From NCBI GenBank assembly GCA_000381585.1, contig KB906738.1:310001-374000 (forward strand): 64,000 nucleotides of DNA. Direction: 5' to 3'. This DNA comes from Acidobacteriaceae bacterium KBS 83. GTDB taxonomy: Bacteria > Acidobacteriota > Terriglobia > Terriglobales > Acidobacteriaceae. This document shows, in pieces, positions 17,603-25,203 of this stretch. A model generated the notes under the pieces. That model was given only the letters and a program-made list of their open reading frames with translations, ran no database searches and was not told the origin of the DNA. How positions within the stretch are numbered: the first letter of the stretch is position 1; each line of letters starts with the position of its first letter. The position numbers and the translations under genes are program-made.

Positions 17603-18085
17603 CTAGTCCGGCTTCGAAGACTGCGGCTTCACCGTCTTCTCATCCGCCTGTCCGCTCTGGTCTCCCGTCGCATTCCCCTTGTAAATCGAGTACTGCGACT
17701 TCGGCCGCTCCATCTTGATCGTGATCTCCTTGGCATCGGCATTCGCCACATAGTCATTGCCGAAGGTCTGGAAGCCATTCGCAATAATCTGCAGCCGCAC
17801 CGTCGAGCCGATCGGAATCACGTCCAGCGTGGTCTTGCCGTCCAGGTCGGTCTTCAACTCCATGGCGCCCTGCGCCTTGCCCTTCTCATTCACCGGGTGG
17901 AAGATCACCGCCGCATTCGGAATCGGTTTGCCCGTGGTCGCGCGCACCACGCTGATGTCGATCTTCATCGTCTCCGGCGGCGCTTTGTACTTCCGCCCCC
18001 GGCGGTCCTCCTGTCCAAAGGCGAAAACAGTCGAGATGGTGATCAGAAAAAGAGTGGCAATGCGAAAGAGGCGACGCGACGACAT
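17603..18085 (-). CDS. Secreted protein with carboxypeptidase-regulatory-like (CnaB/TTL-type) domain
   Basis: A 160-residue exported protein. The signal peptide reads LFRIATLFLITISTVFAFG. The mature part holds one beta-sandwich domain with the pattern DISVVRATTGKPIPNAAVIF ... LKTDLDGKTTLDVIPIGSTVRLQIIANGFQ, typical of carboxypeptidase-regulatory-like domains, which are very common in acidobacterial envelope proteins. The tail (DQSGQADEKTVKPQSSKPD) is polar and probably disordered. A role in surface binding or scaffolding is possible but unproven. Confidence 0.78.
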   Translation of the reverse strand: MSSRRLFRIATLFLITISTVFAFGQEDRRGRKYKAPPETMKIDISVVRATTGKPIPNAAVIFHPVNEKGKAQGAMELKTDLDGKTTLDVIPIGSTVRLQIIANGFQTFGNDYVANADAKEITIKMERPKSQYSIYKGNATGDQSGQADEKTVKPQSSKPD

Positions 18086-18125
18086 GCTGTCTATTTTAGT
18101 AGCTCTCTTCATCTCTTTCCACAGA

Positions 18126-18398
18126 CTACCCGCGATTGGTCGTTACCGGCTCCGAGGCCGTTTCCTTGCGCCGCGATTGCCCCGCAGAAACCTTGCTCGT
18201 CTGTCGCTTCACCCATTTCAGGCAAAACGAGGCCCAGGTGTATCGGGCGGACAGAATAAACAATCCGGCAAAAAGGAAAGGAAGACCCGGAATGATAGGC
18301 AGCACCACACCGAGAACTCCGATGCAGACGCAGACCCACCCCACGATAGCTCCCAACAGCGATCCGGGTCTCTTCAGATTCGTGATCCAGCCGGGCAT
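18126..18398 (-). CDS. Small DUF454/YbaN-like membrane protein
   Basis: A 90-residue protein with two hydrophobic helices: LLGAIVGWVCVCIGVLGVVLP and GLPFLFAGLFILSARY. The IGVLGVVLPIIPGLPFLF turn is characteristic of DUF454/PGPGW-type small membrane proteins. The tail is basic. Two ATGs are available; the AGGAG at 18406-18410 on the coding strand lies one base from the first (18404) but seven bases from the second (18398), so the second is the likely start. Function unknown. Confidence 0.7.
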   Translation of the reverse strand: MPGWITNLKRPGSLLGAIVGWVCVCIGVLGVVLPIIPGLPFLFAGLFILSARYTWASFCLKWVKRQTSKVSAGQSRRKETASEPVTTNRG

Positions 18399-18441
18399 GT
18401 CCATACTCCTTAGACTATGCCCGGCCCTAAAACGTTCACCG

Positions 18442-19476
18442 TCACATCGTCAGAACCACACGGAACTGTGCTTTGCCGCTCATCATCCGCTCATAAGCCT
18501 CGCCCGCTTGTTCCAGCGGATAGGTCTCAATCATTGGACGCACCCCGGTCAGTTCGGCGAAGCGCAACGTGTCCTCGGAATCGGTTGGCGTTCCCGAGGA
18601 CCAGCCTAGAATGGTTTTCATCCCGCCAATGAGCTGTATCGGCGTGACTTCAATCGGATCCATCGACGCACCGACCACCATCAGCTTCCCGTTCGGCCCC
18701 AGACCGTCGATCAGCTCGGACATCGCCTTAGAGTTCGGGGCCGTCGCAAGAATCACCTGCGCCCCGCCTAGCTTCTGCAATTCCTCTGCGGCATTCGTCG
18801 CTTTGCTGTCGATGTACACGCTGGCTCCCAGCTTCGTTGCGAGCGCACCGTTTTCCCCCCCGCGGCCAATCGCCGCGACCTTGTAACCAAACTTGCTCGC
18901 AAATTGAATTCCCAGGTGCCCCAGACCGCCGACGCCTTGGATCGCAACCAGATCACTGGGAAGCGCACCGCTGTGCCGCAGCGCATTAAAGGTGGTAATT
19001 CCCGCGCAGAGCAGCGGCGCCGCATCCACATCACTCAGGCTTTCCGGTATCGCCACCAGGGCCTCCACCGGTGCCACCATGTACTGCTGGTATCCCCCGT
19101 CATAGCTGATGCCGGAAATTTTTAGATTTCGGCAATTGCCAAAATCTCCGCGCCTGCACGACAGGCACGTGTTGTCCTGCCCGCCGTGCCAGCCCACACC
19201 AACGCGCTGTCCCTTCTTCCACGTGGAAACACCAACGCCCACCTCCGCGATCACGCCCGCAACTTCATGTCCCGGAATACGCGGATACTCGATCCCCGGC
19301 CAGGCGCCTTCTTTCGTGAACATGTCGCTGTGGCACACACCACATGCCTGCACCTTGATGAGCACGTGTCCCGTACCCGGCTTCGGAATCTCCCGCTCGA
19401 CGATCTGGAAAGTTCCTCCGGGATTGGCCACTTGTGCCACCTTCATCGTTCCAACTGCGACCGCTGTAGCTGCCAT
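18442..19476 (-). CDS. Zinc-dependent alcohol dehydrogenase (MDR family)
   Basis: A 344-residue medium-chain dehydrogenase that would oxidise alcohols or reduce aldehydes with NAD(P). The catalytic-zinc motif ACGVCHSDMF and GHEVAGVIAEVG are present, as is the coenzyme loop GVGGLGHLGIQFA. The structural-zinc loop reads DNTCLSCRRGDFGNC. Compared with the usual Cx2Cx2Cx7C, the first cysteine is replaced, apparently by Asp, leaving three cysteines. That may weaken or change the structural zinc site. It has no operon partner. Confidence 0.92.
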   Translation of the reverse strand: MAATAVAVGTMKVAQVANPGGTFQIVEREIPKPGTGHVLIKVQACGVCHSDMFTKEGAWPGIEYPRIPGHEVAGVIAEVGVGVSTWKKGQRVGVGWHGGQDNTCLSCRRGDFGNCRNLKISGISYDGGYQQYMVAPVEALVAIPESLSDVDAAPLLCAGITTFNALRHSGALPSDLVAIQGVGGLGHLGIQFASKFGYKVAAIGRGGENGALATKLGASVYIDSKATNAAEELQKLGGAQVILATAPNSKAMSELIDGLGPNGKLMVVGASMDPIEVTPIQLIGGMKTILGWSSGTPTDSEDTLRFAELTGVRPMIETYPLEQAGEAYERMMSGKAQFRVVLTM

Positions 19477-19745
19477 GAATCCTCCTCTGCGTTCTCAATC
19501 GTGGTCTTTTCAATCGTAGTGTCGGAAATCACTCGCTGACGGTCAATCTTGCGGACGTGCTGCCGTCAGTGGACTTGTGAGCGTGATCGTTCAGGCGTCG
19601 GCCTTATGTTCGTGGCCCCGGGGTATCTTCCATTCAGCCGGAAAATGCGGAGCAGGCGCTCCAGATCAGCGAGTATACCGCCATTCTTTTGCGCGCACGT
19701 TGAAGGAGTGGCTCTTCAACGGACGCCGCCGGAATCGCTCGGCAA

Positions 19746-20393
19746 TCACAACCCGGATCCGGGAGCGCCCCGCGCCCCGCATTCCTTCCACACCTTCTCC
19801 CAATTCCACAGCCCGGACATCACTCCCAGCGGCAGCGGAAACCCGAGCTGATGCGCAAGCATAGAGACCTGTCCGCGATGGTGCGCCTCGTGCGAAAGCA
19901 TGTAGCAAAGCATCTCTACGCCCACCGGCCATGGCTGGGCCCAGCCGTCCCTGCGAAACATCTCAATGCGGCCGCTGCCATCGAGCGCTTCAGCAAGCAT
20001 CTCCTCACAGCGAAGGGCGCTCTCGCCCAGTCCCGCAAGCGCCTGCTCCGGCGTGCAATGCGCGCGGTCGAGCTGCCCTGGCACCTTCAGGTGCGGAGCC
20101 GTCAGCCGCACCCACTTCGTTCGCACGTTGTGGACGTGCGTGAAGATCGCCGCAATAGTGCGCACCTTGCCGGGCGGGGAAGCTCGCCACACGACCGGGT
20201 CAAGGTGCTCGATCAGCAACTCGTTCATGCGCTCATTGGCAGCAAATATTTGCACCGCGGTTCGACCAAAGTCCGCGTGGGCCGTCTCCAGCCGTGTGCT
20301 CTCGGGACCTGTGCCGTCCTGACGTGAGCTCTTTCGACGCGAGTTCTCCCGACGCGTGCTATCTGGACGCCCCGTATCTCGACGCGCGGTCAC
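19746..20393 (-). CDS. DinB-family protein with N-terminal pentapeptide-repeat extension
   Basis: 215 residues. From about residue 35 the protein is a DinB/YfiT four-helix domain with metal-ligand histidines in IFTHVHNVRTKW and LSHEAHHRGQVSML. Members bind a divalent metal and include thiol transferases; the reaction here is unknown. Residues 5-34 form six degenerate five-residue units of the pattern x-[D/E/K]-x-[S/T/G]-[R/G] (RDTGR, PDSTR, RENSR, RKSSR, QDGTG, PESTR), encoded by a 15-bp tandem repeat. The real start could be downstream if this segment is not translated. Confidence 0.75.
   Translation of the reverse strand: MTARRDTGRPDSTRRENSRRKSSRQDGTGPESTRLETAHADFGRTAVQIFAANERMNELLIEHLDPVVWRASPPGKVRTIAAIFTHVHNVRTKWVRLTAPHLKVPGQLDRAHCTPEQALAGLGESALRCEEMLAEALDGSGRIEMFRRDGWAQPWPVGVEMLCYMLSHEAHHRGQVSMLAHQLGFPLPLGVMSGLWNWEKVWKECGARGAPGSGL
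20292..20381 (-). repeat. Six degenerate 15-bp tandem repeats inside the DinB gene start
   Basis: On the plus strand the units end in GACG at 15-bp intervals (for example TGAGCTCTTTCGACG and CGAGTTCTCCCGACG, CGTGCTATCTGGACG). They encode a pentapeptide repeat at the protein N-terminus. Such arrays change length easily by slippage; a multiple of 15 bp keeps the frame. Confidence 0.75.
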
Positions 20394-20579
20394 GGCTCCC
20401 CGCTCCTTACTTCCCTAACCTGACTTACCTATCGTAGGCCTCCCTATCGTACTTCCGAGCTGTCGGCCCCATCCGGTTACCGTTGATTTCCAACTCAAGT
20501 ACGCCAATACGGCATACACTTACCGGCGCCCAGGAAGGCAGGATCGAATCTTGGCTGTAGTACGAAAGGAAAGACAATC

Positions 20580-21362
20580 ATGAACGAAACAAGGGGGAAA
20601 GTTATTGCGGGCCTGTGCGCTCTCGGTATGGTTGCAGCAATCGCTGTGCCGGCTGTTGCGCAGACGTCAGAGGTCAAGGAAAAACCGCCGCTGTACTCCT
20701 ACATCGGCAACTGGACTATCCCCCGCGCCCAATGGGCCGATATGGCAAAGTCGGCCGAGGCGGATCGGCCGGCCCTCGAGAAAGCTCTCGCAAGCGGCAC
20801 CATCGTCGCCTATGGCAGCGATGTCAATCTGATTCACAGCCCTGAAGCGGAAACCCACGACGATTGGTGGTCAGCCACCTCGATGGCCGGAGTGCTCAAC
20901 GTACTCGAACAGTTCTACCAGAGCGGCAACACCGCTACTCCGGTACTGGCCAGCGCCACGAAACACTGGGACGACCTCCTCGTCAGCCGCTATTACAACT
21001 GGCATCCAGGATCGGTCAAGAATGGATACACCCATGTGGGTATCTATAAGTTGAAACCGGATGCCCCGGATGACGCCGTTGAGGCGATCAGCAAAAACCT
21101 GGTCGTACCGCTGCTCGAAAAACAACTTGCCGCGGGCAACATCGCTGAGTACGAAATCGATACCGAGGCGATTCACACCGGAGCCCCCGACACCTTTCTG
21201 ATCGTCTACGTCACGCCGAACGCCGAAGGTCTGGACAAGGTTCAGGCAGCCGTCCAGGAATCCCTGAAGGGCAACCCTCTCGGCGGTCAGGCATTCGGTT
21301 CCATGACCGATATGTCACACCACCGCGATGAGCTCATTCGCACCAACGCAACCTACAAATAA
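20580..21362 (+). CDS. Secreted protein of unknown function
   Basis: A 260-residue protein with a clear signal peptide (VIAGLCALGMVAAIAVPAVAQ, cleavage after VAQ). I do not recognise the family with certainty. The mature part seems to contain two similar alpha/beta halves. The first has YSYIGNWTIPRAQWADMAKSAE; the second has THVGIYKLKPDAPDDAVEAISK. The layout recalls duplicated dimeric-alpha/beta-barrel (ferredoxin-like) domains, but this is only a shape argument. AAAGGA lies upstream of the ATG. It is monocistronic. Confidence 0.75.
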   Translation: MNETRGKVIAGLCALGMVAAIAVPAVAQTSEVKEKPPLYSYIGNWTIPRAQWADMAKSAEADRPALEKALASGTIVAYGSDVNLIHSPEAETHDDWWSATSMAGVLNVLEQFYQSGNTATPVLASATKHWDDLLVSRYYNWHPGSVKNGYTHVGIYKLKPDAPDDAVEAISKNLVVPLLEKQLAAGNIAEYEIDTEAIHTGAPDTFLIVYVTPNAEGLDKVQAAVQESLKGNPLGGQAFGSMTDMSHHRDELIRTNATYK

Positions 21363-21368
21363 GTCCCG

Positions 21369-21447
21369 GCTCTCCTCCCCCTGGGTTCCTCCCCTCGGCT
21401 CCTCTCTCAGACTCCTTTTGTCCTCCCCTGTTCCTCCTCCCGCCCCA
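21369..21447. other. Polypyrimidine tract between convergent genes
   Basis: About 79 bases made almost only of C and T on the plus strand, with loose repeats of CTCCTCCCCT. It fills the gap between two convergent genes. It may act as a weak terminator or could form triplex-like structure; no function can be shown from sequence. Confidence 0.4.
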
Positions 21448-21457
21448 CGATCGCGAA

Positions 21458-22108
21458 TCACAGTTGAAAAACAAGCGGAAGGTGCGGCCTGAAATCCGCA
21501 GTCTCTTTGCGGAAGCTCCCGTCAAATCCAATCTCGAGCAAAGATGTCGTACCCGCTTGCGCCGTAAGTACTCCGCTCTCCAGCACCCTCTGCGACGCGA
21601 CAGAGCGAAGCGGGATCGGTGTCGTCAATCGAAGACTCGTGACCTCACGAACGCCTCTAGCATTCTCTTCAAACCGCGCTTCGCGATCGACCCGGCGCAT
21701 AAAGCTCAGATACACCCACATGGGCTCCTTCACTCCTGAATCGCCGATCTGAAAAGCGAGCGGATCTGGCAAATAGGACGGTCGATATTCCCAGGCAGGA
21801 AATGGAAGCCCTGTGTCTTGAGCATCGACAGGGCGAAGACAAATCCCGAAGGGAGACGCTGCACCAGTCCGACCCGACCACCGCTCCCAAAGCAGCGTGA
21901 GCCGTGAGGATTCGCTTTGAGCCTCCTCTACGTCGCTCACCCAAAGCAATTCAAGCATGGCGTTGACGAAGGGAAAACGCCGACACGACGTGCCCTGCCC
22001 CGGATGTCGATTCGGAGGCCCTTCGCGCAAACCGAATCGAACCAGTTCGTCACCTTCCGGAGCACCCGGAGCGGCACAGACGAATACATGATCCAACTCA
22101 ATACGCAT
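21458..22108 (-). CDS. VOC-family (glyoxalase-like) protein
   Basis: A 216-residue protein beginning MRIELDHVFVCAAPGAPEGD, followed by REGPPNRHPGQGTSCRRFPFVNAMLELLWV, the conserved N-terminal block of a glyoxalase-like VOC subfamily. VOC enzymes usually use a metal held by His and Glu from two beta-alpha-beta modules; His residues appear in the first module, but the second half is diverged. The ATG at 22108 fits the family; an in-frame GTG at 22117 adds three residues. Substrate unknown. Confidence 0.8.
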   Translation of the reverse strand: MRIELDHVFVCAAPGAPEGDELVRFGLREGPPNRHPGQGTSCRRFPFVNAMLELLWVSDVEEAQSESSRLTLLWERWSGRTGAASPFGICLRPVDAQDTGLPFPAWEYRPSYLPDPLAFQIGDSGVKEPMWVYLSFMRRVDREARFEENARGVREVTSLRLTTPIPLRSVASQRVLESGVLTAQAGTTSLLEIGFDGSFRKETADFRPHLPLVFQL

Positions 22109-22175
22109 GCGAGCCACTGTAATTAAATTGGTTCACGAGCCGGACCCGTCCACAACGCGCTTTACGCGAAATGAA

Positions 22176-22823
22176 TCATTGATCGTGCCAGTGAAAGAGC
22201 TTATGCGTGATCTTCCACTCGCCATTCCGCTTGAGCAAAGTGAATACATCGGAAGCGCGTGCATTGGCTCCGGCTAATTTGCCCGACCAGTGTTGTACTT
22301 CCAGATGAACCACGGCAATACTCTCGATGATCTCGATGCGGGCGAAGCGAGGATTGATATTCGGCGCCGGACCGTTTTCATCGATCCATTGAAACACGTG
22401 TTCAACGGAGCCCGTATACTCCACTCCCAGACAGTAGCCAGAGATAGTTGCGGAAGGATGAAAAGCGGAGCGCATGAGATCACTGTCACCCGCACGCGCG
22501 CCCGCGATATAGCGATGCATAGTGCGCGTGATCGCGTCATGTTCGACAAGGTACTTGTTGACAATGGGTGTCGGCGCGGGAAGGTTGTCGGTGTCGGCTC
22601 CGTCGACGGAGGATGGATTCGGACTTGCAGTTCGTAAACGGCTCCAGGCCTCTATCTCGTGCCTGTACGCGAAAACAGTGTCCTGCCTTTCGTGCTCATG
22701 GCGGTGAACAGGAAGCCCTTCAGTCGCCTCCCAGCGCCGGACCGTCCGTTCGCTTCGATCCAGATAGGCCGCAATCTGCTTCCACGATTCCAGAGTCTTC
22801 TGCGGAGTGTTGCGCTCGGGCAT
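22176..22823 (-). CDS. Excisionase-type HTH fused to an NTF2/lumazine-binding-like domain
   Basis: 215 residues in two parts. Residues 1-65 are a MerR/excisionase-like winged HTH (SWKQIAAYLDRSERTVRRWEATEGLPVHRHEHERQ), a type often placed at the N-terminus of acidobacterial TolB-like regulators. Residues about 95-215 are an NTF2-fold putative lumazine-binding domain (MRSAFHPSATISGYCLG ... DVFTLLKRNGEWKITHKLFHWH). A DNA-binding sensor with a small-ligand pocket is a reasonable inference. The downstream gene is a free-standing copy of the second domain, with a 30-bp offset. Confidence 0.8.
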   Translation of the reverse strand: MPERNTPQKTLESWKQIAAYLDRSERTVRRWEATEGLPVHRHEHERQDTVFAYRHEIEAWSRLRTASPNPSSVDGADTDNLPAPTPIVNKYLVEHDAITRTMHRYIAGARAGDSDLMRSAFHPSATISGYCLGVEYTGSVEHVFQWIDENGPAPNINPRFARIEIIESIAVVHLEVQHWSGKLAGANARASDVFTLLKRNGEWKITHKLFHWHDQ

Positions 22824-22853
22824 CTCACAACCCCGGCGAAGACTATACCAAAA

Positions 22854-23258
22854 CTATGCCGCCAGTCTCTGTTCTGCGGCATGCCAGTGAAAAGCCTTCT
22901 GGATGATCTTCCACCCGCCCGGTGTTTTGAGAAGGGTAAATAGGTCCGACATACGAACACCCGAGCCGGCCAGTTTGCCCGACCACTCGGCCACCTCAAG
23001 GCGAACGACAGCGATCGAGTCGAGAATGTCTACGCTCACAATGCGGGGCTCAATATTAGGAGCGGGACCATTCTTATCAATCCAGTCGAACAGGAACTGG
23101 GTTCCTATGGCTAGTTGTTCCCCGGCATAGCCGAAGAAAGAAGCATTCGGGTGGAAGGCGGGGCGCATAAGCTCGCTTTTGCCTTGCTTGCATCCATCGA
23201 TGTACAGCTGCATGGTCCGCACGATGTTGTCGTATTCGCTTAAATATTCGCTTTTCAT
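22854..23258 (-). CDS. NTF2-like putative lumazine-binding protein
   Basis: A 134-residue single-domain protein. RPAFHPNASFFGYAG, FDWIDKNGPAPNIEPR, and SDLFTLLKTPGGWKIIQKAFHWH align block for block with the C-terminal domain of the neighbouring HTH fusion, so the two arose by tandem duplication. The fold is a small cone-shaped pocket; ligand and reaction are unknown. It is transcribed in the same direction, upstream of the HTH fusion. Confidence 0.82.
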   Translation of the reverse strand: MKSEYLSEYDNIVRTMQLYIDGCKQGKSELMRPAFHPNASFFGYAGEQLAIGTQFLFDWIDKNGPAPNIEPRIVSVDILDSIAVVRLEVAEWSGKLAGSGVRMSDLFTLLKTPGGWKIIQKAFHWHAAEQRLAA

Positions 23259-23335
23259 GATATGCGGACTGTAGGAGCTGAGATTTCAGGGCGTCAACTG
23301 ACAAAGATGGCCAAAGTTGGCCGAATGCCGGCTAT

Positions 23336-24295
23336 TTACTTCCCTTCCTGCATGAACCTGTCCACCAGCTCCGCGATCTCGTCTGCTTTCGTATCAAGCG
23401 CGAAGTGGCCGGCGTCCAGAACATGCACCTCAGCCTTCGGCACATCTTTGCGATACCGCTCCGGCTCGCCCAGGTCGAACGAGAGATCGTGCTTGCCCCA
23501 GATCACCAGGAGCCGCGGCTGTGTCTTCTGCATCCACGCCTGCCACTTCGGATACGCTTCGACATTCGTGCGGTAGTCGTAGAAGAGATCGCTTTGGATC
23601 TGCGCCTGGCCCGCCGCGTTCAGAAAGTAGAATTCATCCGTCCAGAGGTCGGGATCGTACAGTTCGACCTGAGGATCATCGCCCACATGGCGAGTCTTCG
23701 TCGTCTGCAACGAAAGAAGATTGGTTCGAAGCGCATCCTCGTGTGCAGCTCGGTCAGCCCAGAAGGCGCGTCGAGTCGCCCAGTTCGCGCCAAGACCCTC
23801 GTTATGCGAAACGGCATCCTGCACAATCAAAGCATTCACGCGCTCGGGATGCGCCAGCACCATCCGAAAGCCTACTGGGCCACCGTAGTCTTGCATGTAG
23901 AGCGTGTACTTGGTCAGTCCGAGACTTTCCGTGAACTGTGTCATCGCTGAGGCCAGATTGTCGAAGGTGTAGGAATACTGCTTCGGGTCGGGCCAGTCGC
24001 TGTGGCCGAAACCGGGATAATCCGGAGCGACCAGATGATACCGGTCCGAAAGCCGGGCAAAGAGCGGATCGAACATCCGCGAAGAAGACGGCAGGCCATG
24101 CAGCAGCAGGATCGTCGCCGCATCCTTCGCTCCCGCCTCGCGATAGAAGATGTTCAGTCCATCGACCTTCACACTCCGGTATGAAACAGGCTGCGCTTGC
24201 ATCGGGAATTCCTTTCGCTGCGCCATGATCGCAGTTGGCAGTGCGGCAATAAGCAGACATTGCATGAAATGGCGTACGGATTTGCTGGAACGCAT
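23336..24295 (-). CDS. Alpha/beta hydrolase (haloalkane dehalogenase/epoxide hydrolase-like), probably exported
   Basis: 319 residues. The N-terminus has a hydrophobic signal-like stretch (FMQCLLIAALPTAIMAQ). The hydrolase domain shows the oxyanion HGLPSSSR, nucleophile elbow MQDYGGPVGFRM with Asp as nucleophile, VIWGKHDLSFD with an acidic residue, and a C-terminal DAGHFALD histidine. An Asp nucleophile points to dehalogenase or epoxide-hydrolase chemistry rather than esterase. The natural substrate is unknown. Confidence 0.85.
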   Translation of the reverse strand: MRSSKSVRHFMQCLLIAALPTAIMAQRKEFPMQAQPVSYRSVKVDGLNIFYREAGAKDAATILLLHGLPSSSRMFDPLFARLSDRYHLVAPDYPGFGHSDWPDPKQYSYTFDNLASAMTQFTESLGLTKYTLYMQDYGGPVGFRMVLAHPERVNALIVQDAVSHNEGLGANWATRRAFWADRAAHEDALRTNLLSLQTTKTRHVGDDPQVELYDPDLWTDEFYFLNAAGQAQIQSDLFYDYRTNVEAYPKWQAWMQKTQPRLLVIWGKHDLSFDLGEPERYRKDVPKAEVHVLDAGHFALDTKADEIAELVDRFMQEGK

Positions 24296-24449
24296 GTATC
24301 GGGACCTTACAATGTCATTTCATTGTCTGATCATGAGCCGCTCGACAAGATCAAATCCATCTGCCAATAAGCAACGTGACGTCCACTTGTCGGGACAAAG
24401 CACTTCCGCGGCAATCTGTTTCGTGCGTGATGCTCCTCACGAGTTTACT

Positions 24450-24467
24450 TGTCAAAAATATTTGACA
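24450..24467. promoter_or_regulatory. Operator 1 (near-palindrome) overlapping a -35 box
   Basis: TGTCAAAAATATTTGACA is an 18-bp near-perfect palindrome. Its right end supplies TTGACA (24462-24467), a consensus -35, with TAATGT (24485-24490) 17 bp downstream as a possible -10. A related site lies 47 bp away. The HTH regulator encoded just downstream is the likely binder. Confidence 0.6.
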
Positions 24468-24496
24468 CATGCCGCCGCCAGCGCTAATGTTCTCCG

Positions 24497-24514
24497 TGTC
24501 AAACATTTTTAACA
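24497..24514. promoter_or_regulatory. Operator 2, related near-palindrome
   Basis: TGTCAAACATTTTTAACA shares the TGTCAAA-ATNTTT-ACA pattern with operator 1, about four and a half helical turns downstream and just before the membrane-protein start codon. Two matched sites next to a HTH gene suggest autoregulation by looping or cooperative binding. Confidence 0.55.
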
Positions 24515-24527
24515 CGGGGTGATCGCG

Positions 24528-24956
24528 ATGGCGACAAGCCTTTCTTACCGCGAGAAGTCGCTTTACGCTTCCCTAGCGGCTGAGTTTTTGGTGTACGGCC
24601 CCTATTTCTTCCTGCACCACCAGAACTCCGTGAACAAGGTTGCCGGCATGATCATCGCAATCATCGTGCTGCAGACGATCCTGCAGTTGGCCATCGCTAT
24701 TTTCACCCGCAACCGCGTTACAGACGAACGCGACCGTCTGATCGAGCTGCGCGGTTATCGTGCCGGCTATCTGACCATCACGTCACTGATGGTTCTCGGG
24801 TTGGGCATGTTGTGGTTTCACGCGGCTGCTGGCCATCTTCGATTGGACAGCCGGATGATGGGACTTCATTTCCTGAACGTCTTCTTCGGCATGCTGGTCA
24901 TCGCCGATATCACGAAGACCGCCACGCAGATTGTTGCTTATCGGAGAGCGCTCTGA
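24528..24956 (+). CDS. Four-helix membrane protein paired with an XRE regulator
   Basis: A 142-residue protein beginning [20 protein letters not shown]. It has four predicted membrane helices (about 13-30, 38-58, 85-103, 113-130), with a charged cytoplasmic loop [20 protein letters not shown] between the second and third. This loop with DERD resembles DUF2178-like membrane proteins that are usually encoded next to a small HTH repressor, as here. An in-frame ATG lies nine bases upstream. Its stop codon overlaps the regulator start by one base (TGATG), so the pair is translationally coupled. Confidence 0.8.
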   Translation: MATSLSYREKSLYASLAAEFLVYGPYFFLHHQNSVNKVAGMIIAIIVLQTILQLAIAIFTRNRVTDERDRLIELRGYRAGYLTITSLMVLGLGMLWFHAAAGHLRLDSRMMGLHFLNVFFGMLVIADITKTATQIVAYRRAL

Positions 24957-25171
24957 TGCCCGCCATACGCAATCAGATTCGAGAGCTTCGCGCCACGCGG
25001 GAAATGACCCAGCAGGAACTCGCCGATCGCATTGGCGTCACCCGTCAGACCGTCATCGCCATCGAGCAGGACAAATACTCCCCTTCGCTTGAGACTGCGT
25101 TCAAAGTCGCCATCGTGTTTGGCGTCTCGCTCGAGCAGTGCTTCCAGTACGACCCTCACGGTAAGCGTTAG
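24956..25171 (+). CDS. XRE-family HTH transcriptional regulator
   Basis: A compact 71-residue regulator consisting of little more than a helix-turn-helix: [45 protein letters not shown]. It resembles the small YozG/Cro-like repressors that sit next to DUF2178-type membrane proteins. It overlaps the preceding gene by one base. The two TGTCAAA...TTTGACA-like sites upstream of the pair are the obvious candidate operators. Confidence 0.9.
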   Translation: MPAIRNQIRELRATREMTQQELADRIGVTRQTVIAIEQDKYSPSLETAFKVAIVFGVSLEQCFQYDPHGKR

Positions 25172-25203
25172 ACTGCGCCGGCAATCCGCACAAATCGCAA
25201 TAA

